This document shows, piece by piece, positions 17,137-26,032 of a stretch of DNA of 64,000 bases. Origin of the DNA: Bacillus sp. sid0103 (GTDB taxonomy: Bacteria; Bacillota; Bacilli; Bacillales_B; DSM-18226); NCBI RefSeq assembly GCF_019219025.1, contig NZ_JAHUWN010000003.1, positions 1 to 64,000 on the forward strand. Reading direction: 5' to 3'. The notes under the pieces were generated by a model, which saw nothing but the letters and a program-made list of their open reading frames with translations, was not told the origin of the DNA and ran no database searches. Made by a program: the position numbers and the translations under genes. The first letter of the stretch is position 1. The number at the start of each line of letters is the position of its first letter.

Positions 17137-17255
17137 TTATTTATGCAACGAAAAATATATTTCGTTTGCTGCTTGTTTAATCATATTCAATATCATTTTC
17201 ATGACCTTATGCCGCCCCGAAATGCTAGGGGAGAATTTCCTCCTTCCTCCAATTT
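17137..17255 (-). other. Leader region of the beta-lactamase transcript
   Basis: Downstream of the operators, the minus strand carries GGAGGAAGGAGGAAA (17238-17252) with no start codon at usable distance, then a CCCC/GGGG hairpin, then a possible 21-codon open frame (17202 down to 17137, starting MKMILNMIKQAANEIYF). Whether any of this is translated or regulatory cannot be told from the sequence. Confidence 0.3.
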
Positions 17256-17335
17256 GATTACATGTGTAATAATAGATTACACATGTAATACTACACGTGT
17301 AGTATTAATTACGTATGTAATACTACACGCGTAAT
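17256..17335. promoter_or_regulatory. Cluster of five BlaI-type operator dyads
   Basis: Five 14-bp dyads of the TACA/TGTA type: ATTACATGTGTAAT (17257), ATTACACATGTAAT (17276), ACTACACGTGTAGT (17290), ATTACGTATGTAAT (17308) and ACTACACGCGTAAT (17322). BlaI/MecI repressors bind TACA-TGTA dyads, and the same core occurs upstream of blaI and of the PBP gene. The cluster lies between the PBP stop and the beta-lactamase. Confidence 0.85.
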
Positions 17336-17350
17336 AAAAAGATGTCAATA

Positions 17351-19405
17351 TCATTTTGTAGTTGGCTGTCCATTTTCATTACGGTCAAAATATGCCCGAA
17401 AAACCCGCTGGCTGATGATATTAGCTGCACTGTGCGGCGAAGCATAACCATCTCGGTAGGCATTGGGCACAATAACGGCAATGGCAATCTCGGGATTATT
17501 GAATGGAGCATAACCAGCAAACGAAAGATTCCAAGTCTTCACTCCATTTTTATAGGATTCCGAGGTCCCGGTTTTACCTGCGGCATTGTACGGTTCGTCT
17601 TTAAAATATCCTCTCGCTGTTCCTTTGGAACCATGGGTAACCAGCCAAAAACCTTGTTGAACCCGCTTAATCATCTCCTCACTCATATCCACCTGATTCA
17701 GCACTACTGGTTCGATTTCATCGATCACGTTACCCGGTTCTTTGCCATTCTCATTGGGTTCACGAATCTCCTTTACCAATTGAGGCTTCATCCGGTATCC
17801 TCCATTGGCAATCGTTGTTATATACTGGGCAATTTGCATCGGTGTATAGGTATCTAATTGTCCGATGGCAATTTGAAAGTAGGTGCTTGTATTGGTTCCT
17901 TTAATTCCCGCCGTTTCATTATCAAAATCAATACCGGTCGGGATCCCTAAACCAAATTGGTTAAAATAGTAGCGGATGGTTTCAATTTTTTTCGGATTGA
18001 TATTCAATGTGCCATTAGGGACATACTTGCCGCCCATAATTTCTATCGCGGTTTTCCACATATATACGTTTGATGAACGCTCTAATGCCTCTAATTCGTT
18101 AATTCTGTTCATGACTTGGTAAGAGGAAAAGGTTCCCGACCCTTTAAATCGCATGACTTCATCCAGCTCGATCTCCCCGAAATCCCTCACACCCGTTTGG
18201 TATCCGGTTAATACGGTCGCCCCTTTTACAACGGACCCCTGTTCAAATGCATAAGTGAAGGTTCCCGGTGTAAAATCGGTAAACTCCCGGGACTGCCTGT
18301 TATAGACTTTGCCTGACGTCGCCAGAATGCGCCCTGTTTTCGGTTCCATTGCCACAACAAAGGCAGTGTCAAGCGTATCCGTATGCGGCTTTTGGATTGC
18401 ACTGACTAACTCTTCTTGCATAATTTTTTCCACTTGGGCTTGGAACTCCATATCAATGGTCAGAACAATATCCTTGCCGCTCTTACCTTCCGATACAGTC
18501 TCTGTACTCACCACATTTCCATTCGTATCTGTCACTGTTTTCACTTTTTCCTTTTGGCCCTGTAAAACTCCATCATAAAGCTCTTCAATATAGCTTTTCC
18601 CAACGCGATCATTCAGTTTGTACCCTTTAGACGTATAGTATTCTACTTTATCAGCCGGAAGGCCATCATCTGCACTCGTTACTTCCCCAAGCATATTCCA
18701 GAACGTTTCCCCGTATGTGCGGCCTCTCTTCCAATCTGTTGTGATATCCACACCCGGCAGATTTTCCAGATTTTCATTGACCTTCGCATATTCTTCGTCT
18801 GTTACATTTTCATTTTTGACCATCGTTCGGGTTAAAGCGATGGCGGAAGAAAGCTTCCGGTAGATGGCTGCCAGGTTTTTGTCCGTTGCCCGGAGATCGC
18901 TTTCTGTAAGGCGGTTCAATTTTAATTGATATAAATCTTTGTCATTCAGCTTTTCCTGTTTGTATAATTTCTCCTCCTTCTTTGTGATTAAATCCGTGCC
19001 ATTGTTATGTACCAACAACCAGATATCTTTCAAATCCCGATCCGTTACTTTATTGATCTCTTTATCATTCATGACGAGAAAGGCATTTAACTTTTTGGCC
19101 AGTTCAAGCAATTCGCCCGGCTGCGGATTTTTTGGAGGTGTATAGATAATCGCCTTTTCCGGAATATTGTAGACAACTAACTTATGATTCTTATCAAATA
19201 TTTTTCCACGCGGAACTGAATAGCTGACGGGTGTCACATCTGTCTGCTCTGCCTGAGCTGCATAGGCTTCCCCTTTGATAATTTGGATAACGCCAAGGCG
19301 GAGAATCAGGATAGAAAAAAGAACAAAGACCATGAAAAAGACTCCATTCAGTCTCCATCGGATTGGGTTTTTTACTATATTTTCTTTCTGCCTTTTCTGC
19401 TTCAA
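17351..19405 (-). CDS. Class B penicillin-binding protein (PbpA/PbpH-like), 684 aa
   Basis: Membrane-anchored peptidoglycan transpeptidase. One N-terminal membrane helix (about residues 18-42), PBP dimerisation domain from about 55, and a transpeptidase domain from about 335 with SVVK (EQGSVVKGATV), SSN (LERSSNVYM) and KTG (AAGKTGTSES). It resembles the elongation-specific PBP2 group of Bacillus (PbpA/PbpH). TTG start at 19405 with a weak AAAGG 12 bases upstream. A BlaI-type operator lies 49 bases before the start, so this PBP should be induced by beta-lactams like MecA, probably a low-affinity resistance PBP (inference). It lies between the bla gene and blaR1-blaI. Confidence 0.93.
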   Translation of the reverse strand: MKQKRQKENIVKNPIRWRLNGVFFMVFVLFSILILRLGVIQIIKGEAYAAQAEQTDVTPVSYSVPRGKIFDKNHKLVVYNIPEKAIIYTPPKNPQPGELLELAKKLNAFLVMNDKEINKVTDRDLKDIWLLVHNNGTDLITKKEEKLYKQEKLNDKDLYQLKLNRLTESDLRATDKNLAAIYRKLSSAIALTRTMVKNENVTDEEYAKVNENLENLPGVDITTDWKRGRTYGETFWNMLGEVTSADDGLPADKVEYYTSKGYKLNDRVGKSYIEELYDGVLQGQKEKVKTVTDTNGNVVSTETVSEGKSGKDIVLTIDMEFQAQVEKIMQEELVSAIQKPHTDTLDTAFVVAMEPKTGRILATSGKVYNRQSREFTDFTPGTFTYAFEQGSVVKGATVLTGYQTGVRDFGEIELDEVMRFKGSGTFSSYQVMNRINELEALERSSNVYMWKTAIEIMGGKYVPNGTLNINPKKIETIRYYFNQFGLGIPTGIDFDNETAGIKGTNTSTYFQIAIGQLDTYTPMQIAQYITTIANGGYRMKPQLVKEIREPNENGKEPGNVIDEIEPVVLNQVDMSEEMIKRVQQGFWLVTHGSKGTARGYFKDEPYNAAGKTGTSESYKNGVKTWNLSFAGYAPFNNPEIAIAVIVPNAYRDGYASPHSAANIISQRVFRAYFDRNENGQPTTK

Positions 19406-19453
19406 AACGCATCAGACCTTTCATATTGTGAAGTTTGTGTACAAAATCACTAA

Positions 19454-19473
19454 AATACTACACTTGTAGTATT
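19454..19473. promoter_or_regulatory. BlaI-type operator of the PBP gene
   Basis: Perfect inverted repeat AATACTACA-CT-TGTAGTATT, 49 bases upstream of the PBP start codon. Same TACA/TGTA core as the other sites in this cluster. Confidence 0.88.
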
Positions 19474-19524
19474 TAGTCCAAGAAAGTCCCAAAAAGGAGA
19501 GGTAATCCTTTCTGGGGTTACTTA

Positions 19525-21321
19525 TTAATATATTTTTTTATGATGCAGGATCTGCTTGGCAATCTCCGCTGCCTTGCTTCCTTGGGCCTGCCCATCCATA
19601 TTTTGAATATTAATGGCAAAATAAAAACGATCATCACCTTTATCGACAAAGCCAATAAACCAGCCATTTACATTCTTTCCATTAATCATGCCGGTTCCCG
19701 TTTTACCATACAACCGCCCATTCTTTTGCACATCTATTAAAATTGCCTTTTTTACCTTTTTGATATTTTCCGCTTTAAAACCCCATTGATTTTCTTCTAA
19801 TTGGTATAATAATTGGACTTGTTCAATGGGTGATATTTTTAAGGAAGATTCCATCCAGTAACTATCCAAATTCCCTGAAAGATCCTCATTCCCGTATTTT
19901 ATCTTATGAAAATAATCTTGCAGTTGCTTTCTTCCTACCTCTCGATCGGAATTCTGGAAATACCAATTCACGGATTTGCTCAAGGCAGTCGCTAAATTTT
20001 GATTTTGATTCCATTCTGGATAGGGATAAACTTCCCCATCCCAAACCTGTTTATTGTTATTTGTTGAAATCACATTGGATTCCAATGCAAATAAGGCAGA
20101 AAATATTTTATAAGTGCTATCAGGAGATATTCTCTGTTCACTCAACTCTCGATTATAAATTTGATATTGGTTTTTAGAAGGATCAAATAAAACAAAGCTA
20201 CCCTTATAGCCCTTAAAATAAGAGCCAAGATCTTCATAGACCGCATTCTTCCCGCTAAACTGATACACATCATCTGGGCTCGCAATAACGGAGGTAATAG
20301 GAGCAAGGGATAGTACAACAATTCCCAAAACTGCGCAGATGACCTTGCTTTTCCATTTCAATAATGGAGAATCGCTAGAGAAACTTGCAATGCACTGGAT
20401 TCTTTGTGTGATTTGTTTTTTTGTGCCACCTATACCTGGGGCAAACTGTTCAAGGCTGCGATCATATTTTTTATCTGCAAACCGAATGATGGTATGCCCA
20501 TATTCAATATATCCACTCTCATCCAAGAGATTTAAAACGGATGCATCACAGGCTAATTCCCGATCGATTCGAATCCTTTTTAAAGCATACCAAACGAACG
20601 GGTTAAACCAATAAATTGTACGAAACAACCACATGACGTAATTCACGTACAGATCCTTACTTTTATGATGGTGCAGCTCGTGCAAAAACACGTACTTTAA
20701 TTCATTTAACGAGAATGCTTCTCGCGTTTTGCTTGGTAAAAAAATATAGGGTTGAAAAATCCCCACCGTGATAGGCGAGGTAATAAGAGAGGTCTCCCGA
20801 AGTCTTATGTTTCTTTTCACCCCAACCAAGTCTTTGCACGCTTCTAATAGTTCATTTAACTTTTGGTTATGAACAGCCGCAGCTGACTTTTTCATTCGAT
20901 AGATTTGATAGTTTGAATAAACAGCAGCTAAAACAAAAAAAAGCACTCCGATGACCCAAACTGTAAAAAATGTTTGGTAGACGAAATCGGGCGTTGACTT
21001 ATTAACCGATACCGTGAAATCATTTAATAAGCTACTATTTGACGCTTGGGGGGCATCCACTCCGTTAATCATTTCACTCTTCGATGGCGCGTCTCTATGA
21101 AAAAAAAGTAAATTTTTAAAATAGCGCGTTCCTTCTCCTAGCCGAAAATCATTCCAAGGTAAAAAGGTAGCAAGGATTGGGATGCAAAGAAAATACCAAA
21201 TATGATAATGTGCTTTCACCGTCAAATGATTGTTTAATAGTTTTTTGGTGAACAGAATTATGAAAATAAGCAGGGATACCACGATTGTACTAACTAGAAT
21301 CCGCAGCAGCATGGTATCCAT
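19525..21321 (-). CDS. blaR1: BlaR1/MecR1-type beta-lactam sensor-transducer, 598 aa
   Basis: Integral membrane sensor that is acylated by beta-lactams and triggers cleavage of the BlaI repressor. Transmembrane segments in the first 340 residues enclose a zinc metalloprotease with HELHH (VFLHELHHHKSKD, about residue 211). The extracellular penicillin-sensor domain (about 345-598) resembles class D beta-lactamases, with STYK (SPDSTYKIFSAL), SVN (LSKSVNWYF) and KTGT (YGKTGTGMINGK). Length fits the family. ATG start overlaps the blaI stop by one base, so the two are co-translated. A hairpin at 19488-19516 may end the operon. Confidence 0.95.
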   Translation of the reverse strand: MDTMLLRILVSTIVVSLLIFIILFTKKLLNNHLTVKAHYHIWYFLCIPILATFLPWNDFRLGEGTRYFKNLLFFHRDAPSKSEMINGVDAPQASNSSLLNDFTVSVNKSTPDFVYQTFFTVWVIGVLFFVLAAVYSNYQIYRMKKSAAAVHNQKLNELLEACKDLVGVKRNIRLRETSLITSPITVGIFQPYIFLPSKTREAFSLNELKYVFLHELHHHKSKDLYVNYVMWLFRTIYWFNPFVWYALKRIRIDRELACDASVLNLLDESGYIEYGHTIIRFADKKYDRSLEQFAPGIGGTKKQITQRIQCIASFSSDSPLLKWKSKVICAVLGIVVLSLAPITSVIASPDDVYQFSGKNAVYEDLGSYFKGYKGSFVLFDPSKNQYQIYNRELSEQRISPDSTYKIFSALFALESNVISTNNNKQVWDGEVYPYPEWNQNQNLATALSKSVNWYFQNSDREVGRKQLQDYFHKIKYGNEDLSGNLDSYWMESSLKISPIEQVQLLYQLEENQWGFKAENIKKVKKAILIDVQKNGRLYGKTGTGMINGKNVNGWFIGFVDKGDDRFYFAINIQNMDGQAQGSKAAEIAKQILHHKKIY

Positions 21322-21707
21322 TATTTTTCCCCTTTCTTGTCTCTCATGGATAATATTTTCTTTAATTCCGAAATATCTTCATTCGATAACTTATCATTTT
21401 CAATAAAATTTAATAGCATTGAATTTAACGTGCCGCCAAAAAACTGCTGCAGAAATGATTTACTTTTTTGCTCAACAAATTCGTGCTTTTCAACCAGTGA
21501 AGTATAAATAAACATTCGGCCAACTTTTCTTGCGTGCAAAGCTTTTTTCTTAACTAGGCGTGCCAGCATGGTATGAATAGTATTTGGTTTCCAATCACTA
21601 TTATTCGATAATTTCTCCACTACCTCAGGAGTCGAAATCGGCTCAAAGTTCCATATAACCTTCATCACTTCATATTCTGCTTCTGATATTTGTGGAATCT
21701 CCTTCAT
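21321..21707 (-). CDS. blaI: BlaI/MecI-family repressor, 128 aa
   Basis: Cytoplasmic winged-helix repressor of the bla system. N-terminal DNA-binding domain (ISEAEYEVMKVIWNFEPIST, then the recognition region WKPNTIHTMLARLVKKKAL), C-terminal dimerisation helices. The LLNFIEN segment (about residues 98-104) contains the Asn-Phe bond where BlaI/MecI are cut on induction. ATG start with AGGAGGG upstream. First gene of the blaI-blaR1 operon, with its own operator overlapping the promoter. Confidence 0.95.
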   Translation of the reverse strand: MKEIPQISEAEYEVMKVIWNFEPISTPEVVEKLSNNSDWKPNTIHTMLARLVKKKALHARKVGRMFIYTSLVEKHEFVEQKSKSFLQQFFGGTLNSMLLNFIENDKLSNEDISELKKILSMRDKKGEK

Positions 21708-21721
21708 GATAACCCTCCTAC

Positions 21722-21746
21722 TTTTACAACTGTAGTATTTATTATA
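21722..21746 (-). promoter_or_regulatory. BlaI operator and -10 box of blaI-blaR1
   Basis: TTTTACAACTGTAGTATT (21722-21739) carries the TACA/TGTA dyad. It is preceded on the minus strand by the -10 hexamer TATAAT (21741-21746). The operator covers the expected transcription start, consistent with autorepression. Confidence 0.8.
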
Positions 21747-21944
21747 GCAAGATGGTCCAAAAACATAAAGTAATAGTCGTGACTTCAGCCTATGGTAAAT
21801 AATCCCCCTGTGTGTTGACGATTTCTTCTAATATCATTCAACTCATTTAGATATAAAAATAGCTAATCTATAAATGATTGATTCATCTGAGTAACCAAAC
21901 TGCCTGGAGTATTATAACACATCACCTTTAGTGTAATTTTACAC

Positions 21945-22012
21945 AATTGGAACAAGAAAAAAGGCTGACGTATCAAACCTTTGTTTAACTCAAGCACCCC
22001 GGTAGTTGAAGA
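21945..22012 (-). repeat. Composite CCGTTAG element, copy 12
   Basis: TTGGAACAAGAAAAAAGGC, an imperfect AAGGCTGACG / CAAACCTTT hairpin, then TTTAACTCAAGCACCCCGG then TAGTTGAAG. The rest of 21747-22232 holds no gene I can support. Confidence 0.6.
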
Positions 22013-22232
22013 AGCTTTATATTTTGGAAGTCCTACTCTTTTATTACATATCCTAAGAAAATTGCAATTACTATTGAAAGCCAAAACTACGAATAAATTA
22101 ATTAATTAATAAAATAAGGTCCGTAATCATTGTGCTAAAGATTTACACAGCTAATCTTCGGCTGCAAGGTTCATAAAATATGAATTTTTTTATTTTTTTA
22201 AGTCATCCTACTTATATATAGGAGGCGAAATT

Positions 22233-22466
22233 ATGGAAAAACGTCAAGAATCTGTCATCGCCGTCCGTAAGAATGGAGATGACGATATTATTGAATTAAA
22301 GTTGTCAAACGGTCAAGTTGTTGATTACAAAGAAGCACAACAGATGGCAAAAACTGGGATGATTGTAAACGTCAATGTTTTCAAGGGTGGCGATGGAGAG
22401 GAACATCTTCGGAGCAATCCTGACGGTGATCCGACCAACAACCTTGATAATCTCCCTCAGTTCTGA
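22233..22466 (+). CDS. DUF3892 domain protein, 77 aa
   Basis: Small soluble protein matching DUF3892 by the pattern VIAVRKNGDDDIIELKLSNG followed by YKEAQQMAKTGMIVNVNVFK. The C-terminal tail (HLRSNPDGDPTNNLDNLPQF) also has the typical form of these Bacillus proteins. ATG at 22233 with AGGAGG 9 bases upstream, terminator at 22601. The function of the family is unknown. Plus-strand gene among minus-strand cassettes. Confidence 0.85.
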   Translation: MEKRQESVIAVRKNGDDDIIELKLSNGQVVDYKEAQQMAKTGMIVNVNVFKGGDGEEHLRSNPDGDPTNNLDNLPQF

Positions 22467-22600
22467 CGGAAATATTAAAAATGAGTCTTTTAGTAACGGG
22501 TTCTGTTATGAAGTACAAAATTCCTTTTGGCGGTTAAAATCACGGGAGAATTAACATTAGGATTAACAAGAAAATTAACAAAATAATCGGCATATAAAAA

Positions 22601-22635
22601 TATGCTCAGGGCATATAAACTCTGAGCATTTTTCT
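22601..22635 (+). terminator. Terminator after the DUF3892 gene
   Basis: ATGCTCAG...CTGAGCAT hairpin followed by TTTTTCTATAT. A reversed CCGTTA core (TAGTAACGGGTTCTG, about 22488) and a decayed half-site at 22650-22680 flank it. Confidence 0.75.
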
Positions 22636-22688
22636 ATATATTGGCTTATTGAATTATAGCACCTTTTAGTTGAATAAGAAGAATTAAC

Positions 22689-23681
22689 TCAATTGCTTGT
22701 TAAAAATACTTTCCCTTTAGTTATTTTAGAAAATTCAACAACATCAATAGCCTTTTTTACATCCGACAAGTCATACTTAGAATCTACCATCATCAAGCGT
22801 AACTTTTTATCAGCTATTAGCCTTATTAAATGATTAAAAGTTTCTTGCCATTTATCTGCCGAGACATTTTTATTCCAATTCCGTAAATGAAATATATTCG
22901 CATTCACTTTTGCTTGATTTACAATATCTGCCCAGTTTACTTGTATCCCTGATAAAAGACCGATGGTTATAAAGTTCCCATTAGGGTGGACACTAAAAGC
23001 CAAGTCGTTTCCAGATGAACCTCCAACGGAATCAATAGCAGCATCTGCACCCCTTCCATTTGTTAATTCCATAACTGTTTCATAAAGCGAAGCTTCAGAG
23101 GTATCTATCACATAAGTAGCACCGAGATGAAGTAAATCTTCTGTATATTTATTATTTCTAGTCACTGCAATCAATCGAAAACCTAAAATCTTTGATAATT
23201 GAGCAAAAATATGCCCAATAGAAGAACTACATGCGTTAACCAATAAAAAATCATTTGGTCTTAATTTTAAAACTTCCGTACAAACCACCCACGCTGTAAC
23301 GGGATTAATATACATTTGTGATGCCGTAAAATCATCAATAGAATCAGGTATAGGAACGGCAAATTCTGCTGATGTCTTAACAAATTCTTGCCATGTACCT
23401 TCCCCGCGCAAAGGTAAAACTCGTTTACCAATAAGGCTTTTTGAAACGAAAGGACCTACATCTTCTACAATGCCAACTCCTTCATAACCAGGAGTATTAG
23501 GTAAAGAAATTCGATGAGAATACGCCCCTCTAATTGGAATTAAATCAGAAGGATTGATAGGTCGTGTCAGCATTCGAACAAGAACTTCATTTTCCTCTGG
23601 TGATTCAACACTTTTATATTCAATTTTTAACACATCTTTAGGACTACCGAATTTGTAGAATTTAATACATTTTGCATTCAA
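22689..23681 (-). CDS. MDR-superfamily NADPH oxidoreductase (quinone/enoyl reductase type), 330 aa
   Basis: Medium-chain dehydrogenase/reductase without zinc ligands. GroES-like N-domain with RPINPSDLIPIRGAY and GYEGVGIVEDVG, and a Rossmann domain with NACSSSIGHIFAQLSKILG. The pattern is closest to the ETR/MECR 2-enoyl reductase and quinone reductase branch. I place the start at TTG 23681, preceded by AAGGAG at ideal spacing, rather than the upstream ATG 23708, which lacks a ribosome binding site. Its cofactor should be NADPH; the substrate is unknown. Single-gene unit bounded by decayed and intact CCGTTAG repeats. Confidence 0.85.
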   Translation of the reverse strand: MNAKCIKFYKFGSPKDVLKIEYKSVESPEENEVLVRMLTRPINPSDLIPIRGAYSHRISLPNTPGYEGVGIVEDVGPFVSKSLIGKRVLPLRGEGTWQEFVKTSAEFAVPIPDSIDDFTASQMYINPVTAWVVCTEVLKLRPNDFLLVNACSSSIGHIFAQLSKILGFRLIAVTRNNKYTEDLLHLGATYVIDTSEASLYETVMELTNGRGADAAIDSVGGSSGNDLAFSVHPNGNFITIGLLSGIQVNWADIVNQAKVNANIFHLRNWNKNVSADKWQETFNHLIRLIADKKLRLMMVDSKYDLSDVKKAIDVVEFSKITKGKVFLTSN

Positions 23682-23769
23682 AACTATAAGGCTCCTTAAT
23701 ATTGTCATCTATTTTCTAAAACATTATGTGATATAATTTCTTGTTTTCCAAAAAGTGTTGACATTTAAC

Positions 23770-23845
23770 TACCTTGTTCAACTTCTTTAATTAAATAAGA
23801 AAAATGCTTTACCACTAAATAAAGTAAAGCAATCAGTCAGTTGAA
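23770..23845 (-). repeat. Degenerate CCGTTAG element, copy 13
   Basis: TTGTTCAACTTCTTTAATTA, stem-loop TGCTTTACCACT / AAAGTAAAGCA, then ATCAGTCAGTTGAAGAAAA. The outer arms are kept while both core loops have decayed. No gene is seen elsewhere between 23710 and 24060. Confidence 0.55.
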
Positions 23846-24060
23846 GAAAAGTACTTCTTTATAAAACGAATAGATGAATTTTACTTAACTTTTTCCTTAT
23901 CATAGATATCTTCCTGCCATAACTGATAAAGATATAGAATGATGCTAGTATTGTCATTGCCAAAAGGTTTTTGAGTGGAGAGAAACTACTAGTTTCTCTT
24001 ATCTCTAACTTGTTTAACATTTTAGAAAGACCCATCCCGTAAAAGAGATCGATTATTAAA

Positions 24061-24570
24061 TTAACAATTTAAGTTATAACGCCAATTATTGCACTGCATA
24101 AAGCTTCCTGGAGGATATTCAAATTCGCATTCAGAGATAAACTGAAAGTCAAGCTTCCGACAAATTGCATTAGAAGCAGGATTTTCAATCGACGGGAATG
24201 CGTGAATGTATTTATATTTGTTCTCACTAGATGCTTCTTCTATTGCTAACTTTACTGCTTTTGTAGCTATTCCTTTCCCTTGATATGAGGGTAGAACACT
24301 CCATCCAGTTTCATATACACTTTCACTATTCCAAGTAGTTTGCCAATAACCCACAGAACCTACTGGTTCTAATTCTGGTAACAATATAATGCTGAACATA
24401 CGTCCTCTATTACCAAGCTCAAGATATCGTTTATGTCGTTTCAAAATATGCTTTTTACTCTCTGGACCTCCAAGATGCTGCATCATTTCTGGAGCGTTTA
24501 TACGAAAAAGTAAATCAAGGTCATTATCCTCCCAAGGCTTTATCTGAATGCTATGGTTACTTGCTTCCAA
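24061..24570 (-). CDS. GNAT family N-acetyltransferase (RimL-like), 169 aa
   Basis: Acetyl-CoA binding loop YQGKGIATKAVKLAIE (about residue 98), preceded by the beta-4 strand YETGWSVLP and followed by ENPASNAICRKLDFQFI, the standard RimJ/RimL pattern. TTG start at 24570, with AGGGG about 11 bases upstream. Substrate unknown. Single gene flanked by CCGTTAG elements; the second of three GNAT genes in the accessory zones. Confidence 0.9.
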   Translation of the reverse strand: MEASNHSIQIKPWEDNDLDLLFRINAPEMMQHLGGPESKKHILKRHKRYLELGNRGRMFSIILLPELEPVGSVGYWQTTWNSESVYETGWSVLPSYQGKGIATKAVKLAIEEASSENKYKYIHAFPSIENPASNAICRKLDFQFISECEFEYPPGSFMQCNNWRYNLNC

Positions 24571-24649
24571 ATATTCTTCATCCCCTCAATACTTATTATT
24601 TACTCTTTCTTTACGAAAGTTAAAAATCCTCTTTTTAATGATATTGTAG

Positions 24650-24760
24650 TTTAACTAAACTGCTTACGTTAGCTCAATAACAAAAAAGGATCGCCGTAGC
24701 AATCCCCGTTCTTTAACTCTTGCACCCGATAGTTTAAGTAGAAACCTTCACAATCTCTTA
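24650..24760 (-). repeat. Composite CCGTTAG element, copy 14
   Basis: Well preserved: half-site TTTAACTAAACTGCTTACG then TTAGCTCAATAAC, stem-loop GGATCGCCGTAGCAATCC (24688-24705), half-site TTAACTCTTGCACCCGATAG then TTTAAGTAG, and the TTCACAATCTCTTATAC flank. A further decayed half-site lies at 24830-24865. Confidence 0.8.
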
Positions 24761-24955
24761 TACATTTTATATAATCCAATCCCTTATATGTATTGTCCTT
24801 AAATCTTACTCATTACAAAAAGACGCCTTCTTATTAAAGAAAAGCGCACTTTAATGGAAGAACGAAAATGAAACACGGATGTAAATTAGCTTATTTTCTT
24901 GCACTAATTGTCTCTGTTCGTTGAGCTGTATAACCTCGAAAGTTGGCTTGTTTGT

Positions 24956-25636
24956 TTAAAAAGACTGGGCAAGACGGAATCCAAGGTCTTCTATGCAAAA
25001 TGTCGGATGGCTACGACGACGACACGAAGCCCCACAACCCCTAGCCTCTTCAGCCCAGCTACCTCCTCGAAAAATTCGGTAGGAGCCGTACACTTGTTCA
25101 TCATATAAATCCCAACACCACTCCCAAACATTCCCTAACATATCATACAGGCCCCATGCATTCGGTTCCTTTCTTCCTATTTCATGGATTTTGCCTCCTG
25201 AATTTTCATTATACCAGGCAATCTTATCAAGCTCTCCGTATCTATAACCAGTAGTCCCTGCTTTACATGCATATTGCCACTCTGCTTCTGAAGGAAGTCG
25301 ATAGCCGTCTGATTCCCAATCACAAATAATGTTTTCACCATCATTACTTATAGAATAACACTCTTTTAGTCCAGCTTTCTGTGAAAGTAGATTACAAAAA
25401 GAAATTGCATCATTCCAAGAAATATTCACAACCGGTTTTAGCTCTCCGTCCAAAGATTTAGGTGATTTATTTGTAATAGCATAGTACAGACTCATAGTGA
25501 CAGGATACCTGCCAAGAAGAAACGGTCTGATTTCAGCTTTCCATTTGCTTTTTATTCTATCGTCTCTTAAATCTATTTCTCCTCCTGGAATTTTTGCCAT
25601 TGGATAGTCAATGTAACTCTTTGTTTCATTTGACAC
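24956..25636 (-). CDS. SUMF1/FGE-sulfatase family protein, 226 aa
   Basis: C-type-lectin-like fold of the formylglycine-generating-enzyme family: FLLGRYPVTMSLYYAI, NISWNDAISFCNLL, YRLPSEAEWQYACKAG, LGNVWEWCWDLY and RGGSWAEEARGCGASCRRRS are the signature blocks in order. True formylglycine-generating enzymes have a Cys shortly after RGGS; here the position reads RGGSWAEEARGC, and I cannot match the usual Cys pair, so sulfatase activation is doubtful. No sulfatase gene is in the window. GTG start at 25636 with AGGAGG 8 bases upstream. Single-gene unit between CCGTTAG repeats. Confidence 0.85.
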   Translation of the reverse strand: MSNETKSYIDYPMAKIPGGEIDLRDDRIKSKWKAEIRPFLLGRYPVTMSLYYAITNKSPKSLDGELKPVVNISWNDAISFCNLLSQKAGLKECYSISNDGENIICDWESDGYRLPSEAEWQYACKAGTTGYRYGELDKIAWYNENSGGKIHEIGRKEPNAWGLYDMLGNVWEWCWDLYDEQVYGSYRIFRGGSWAEEARGCGASCRRRSHPTFCIEDLGFRLAQSF

Positions 25637-25731
25637 TCTACCTTCCTCCTATTGAATTTGATTTTACAAATTTCACCTCGTTTAGAGCCATTAAATCAAT
25701 ACAAAATTACGTTGTTTTTTTTCAGATAACT

Positions 25732-25945
25732 GCTTCATTAGCTTGAGTACACTTTTTCAAAATCTTCTATATATTTTAACATAAATATCCAATTTTCTTA
25801 TTGAGTGTTGTTCAAGAAAATGGCCCGATTGCTGAACAAAGTTCAATCTGGACCCTTCCACTAAACTCCTCCGTTACTACAACAAGGAAAAAAGATCACC
25901 GCAGCGATCTCCATCTTTAACTCTTGCACCCATTAGCTAAAGAAG
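25732..25945 (-). repeat. Cluster of CCGTTAG-family elements, including a hybrid site
   Basis: Three parts: a hybrid half-site at 25732-25765 (left flank ACTGCTTCATTAGCT, right flank TGAGTACACTTTTTCAAAA); a CCGATTG-variant half-site at 25803-25840; and a full element at 25855-25945 (CTCCTCCGTTACT, hairpin AGATCACCGCAGCGATCT, AACTCTTGCACCCATTAGCT). No gene lies between them. Confidence 0.7.
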
Positions 25946-26032
25946 AGTTTTTCTTGAAAATAACCCACTTTTCAAATGTTTATGATAAATTAAGTTTAAC
26001 AATTAATACTCTTGGAAAGGTGGTTAATAAAA

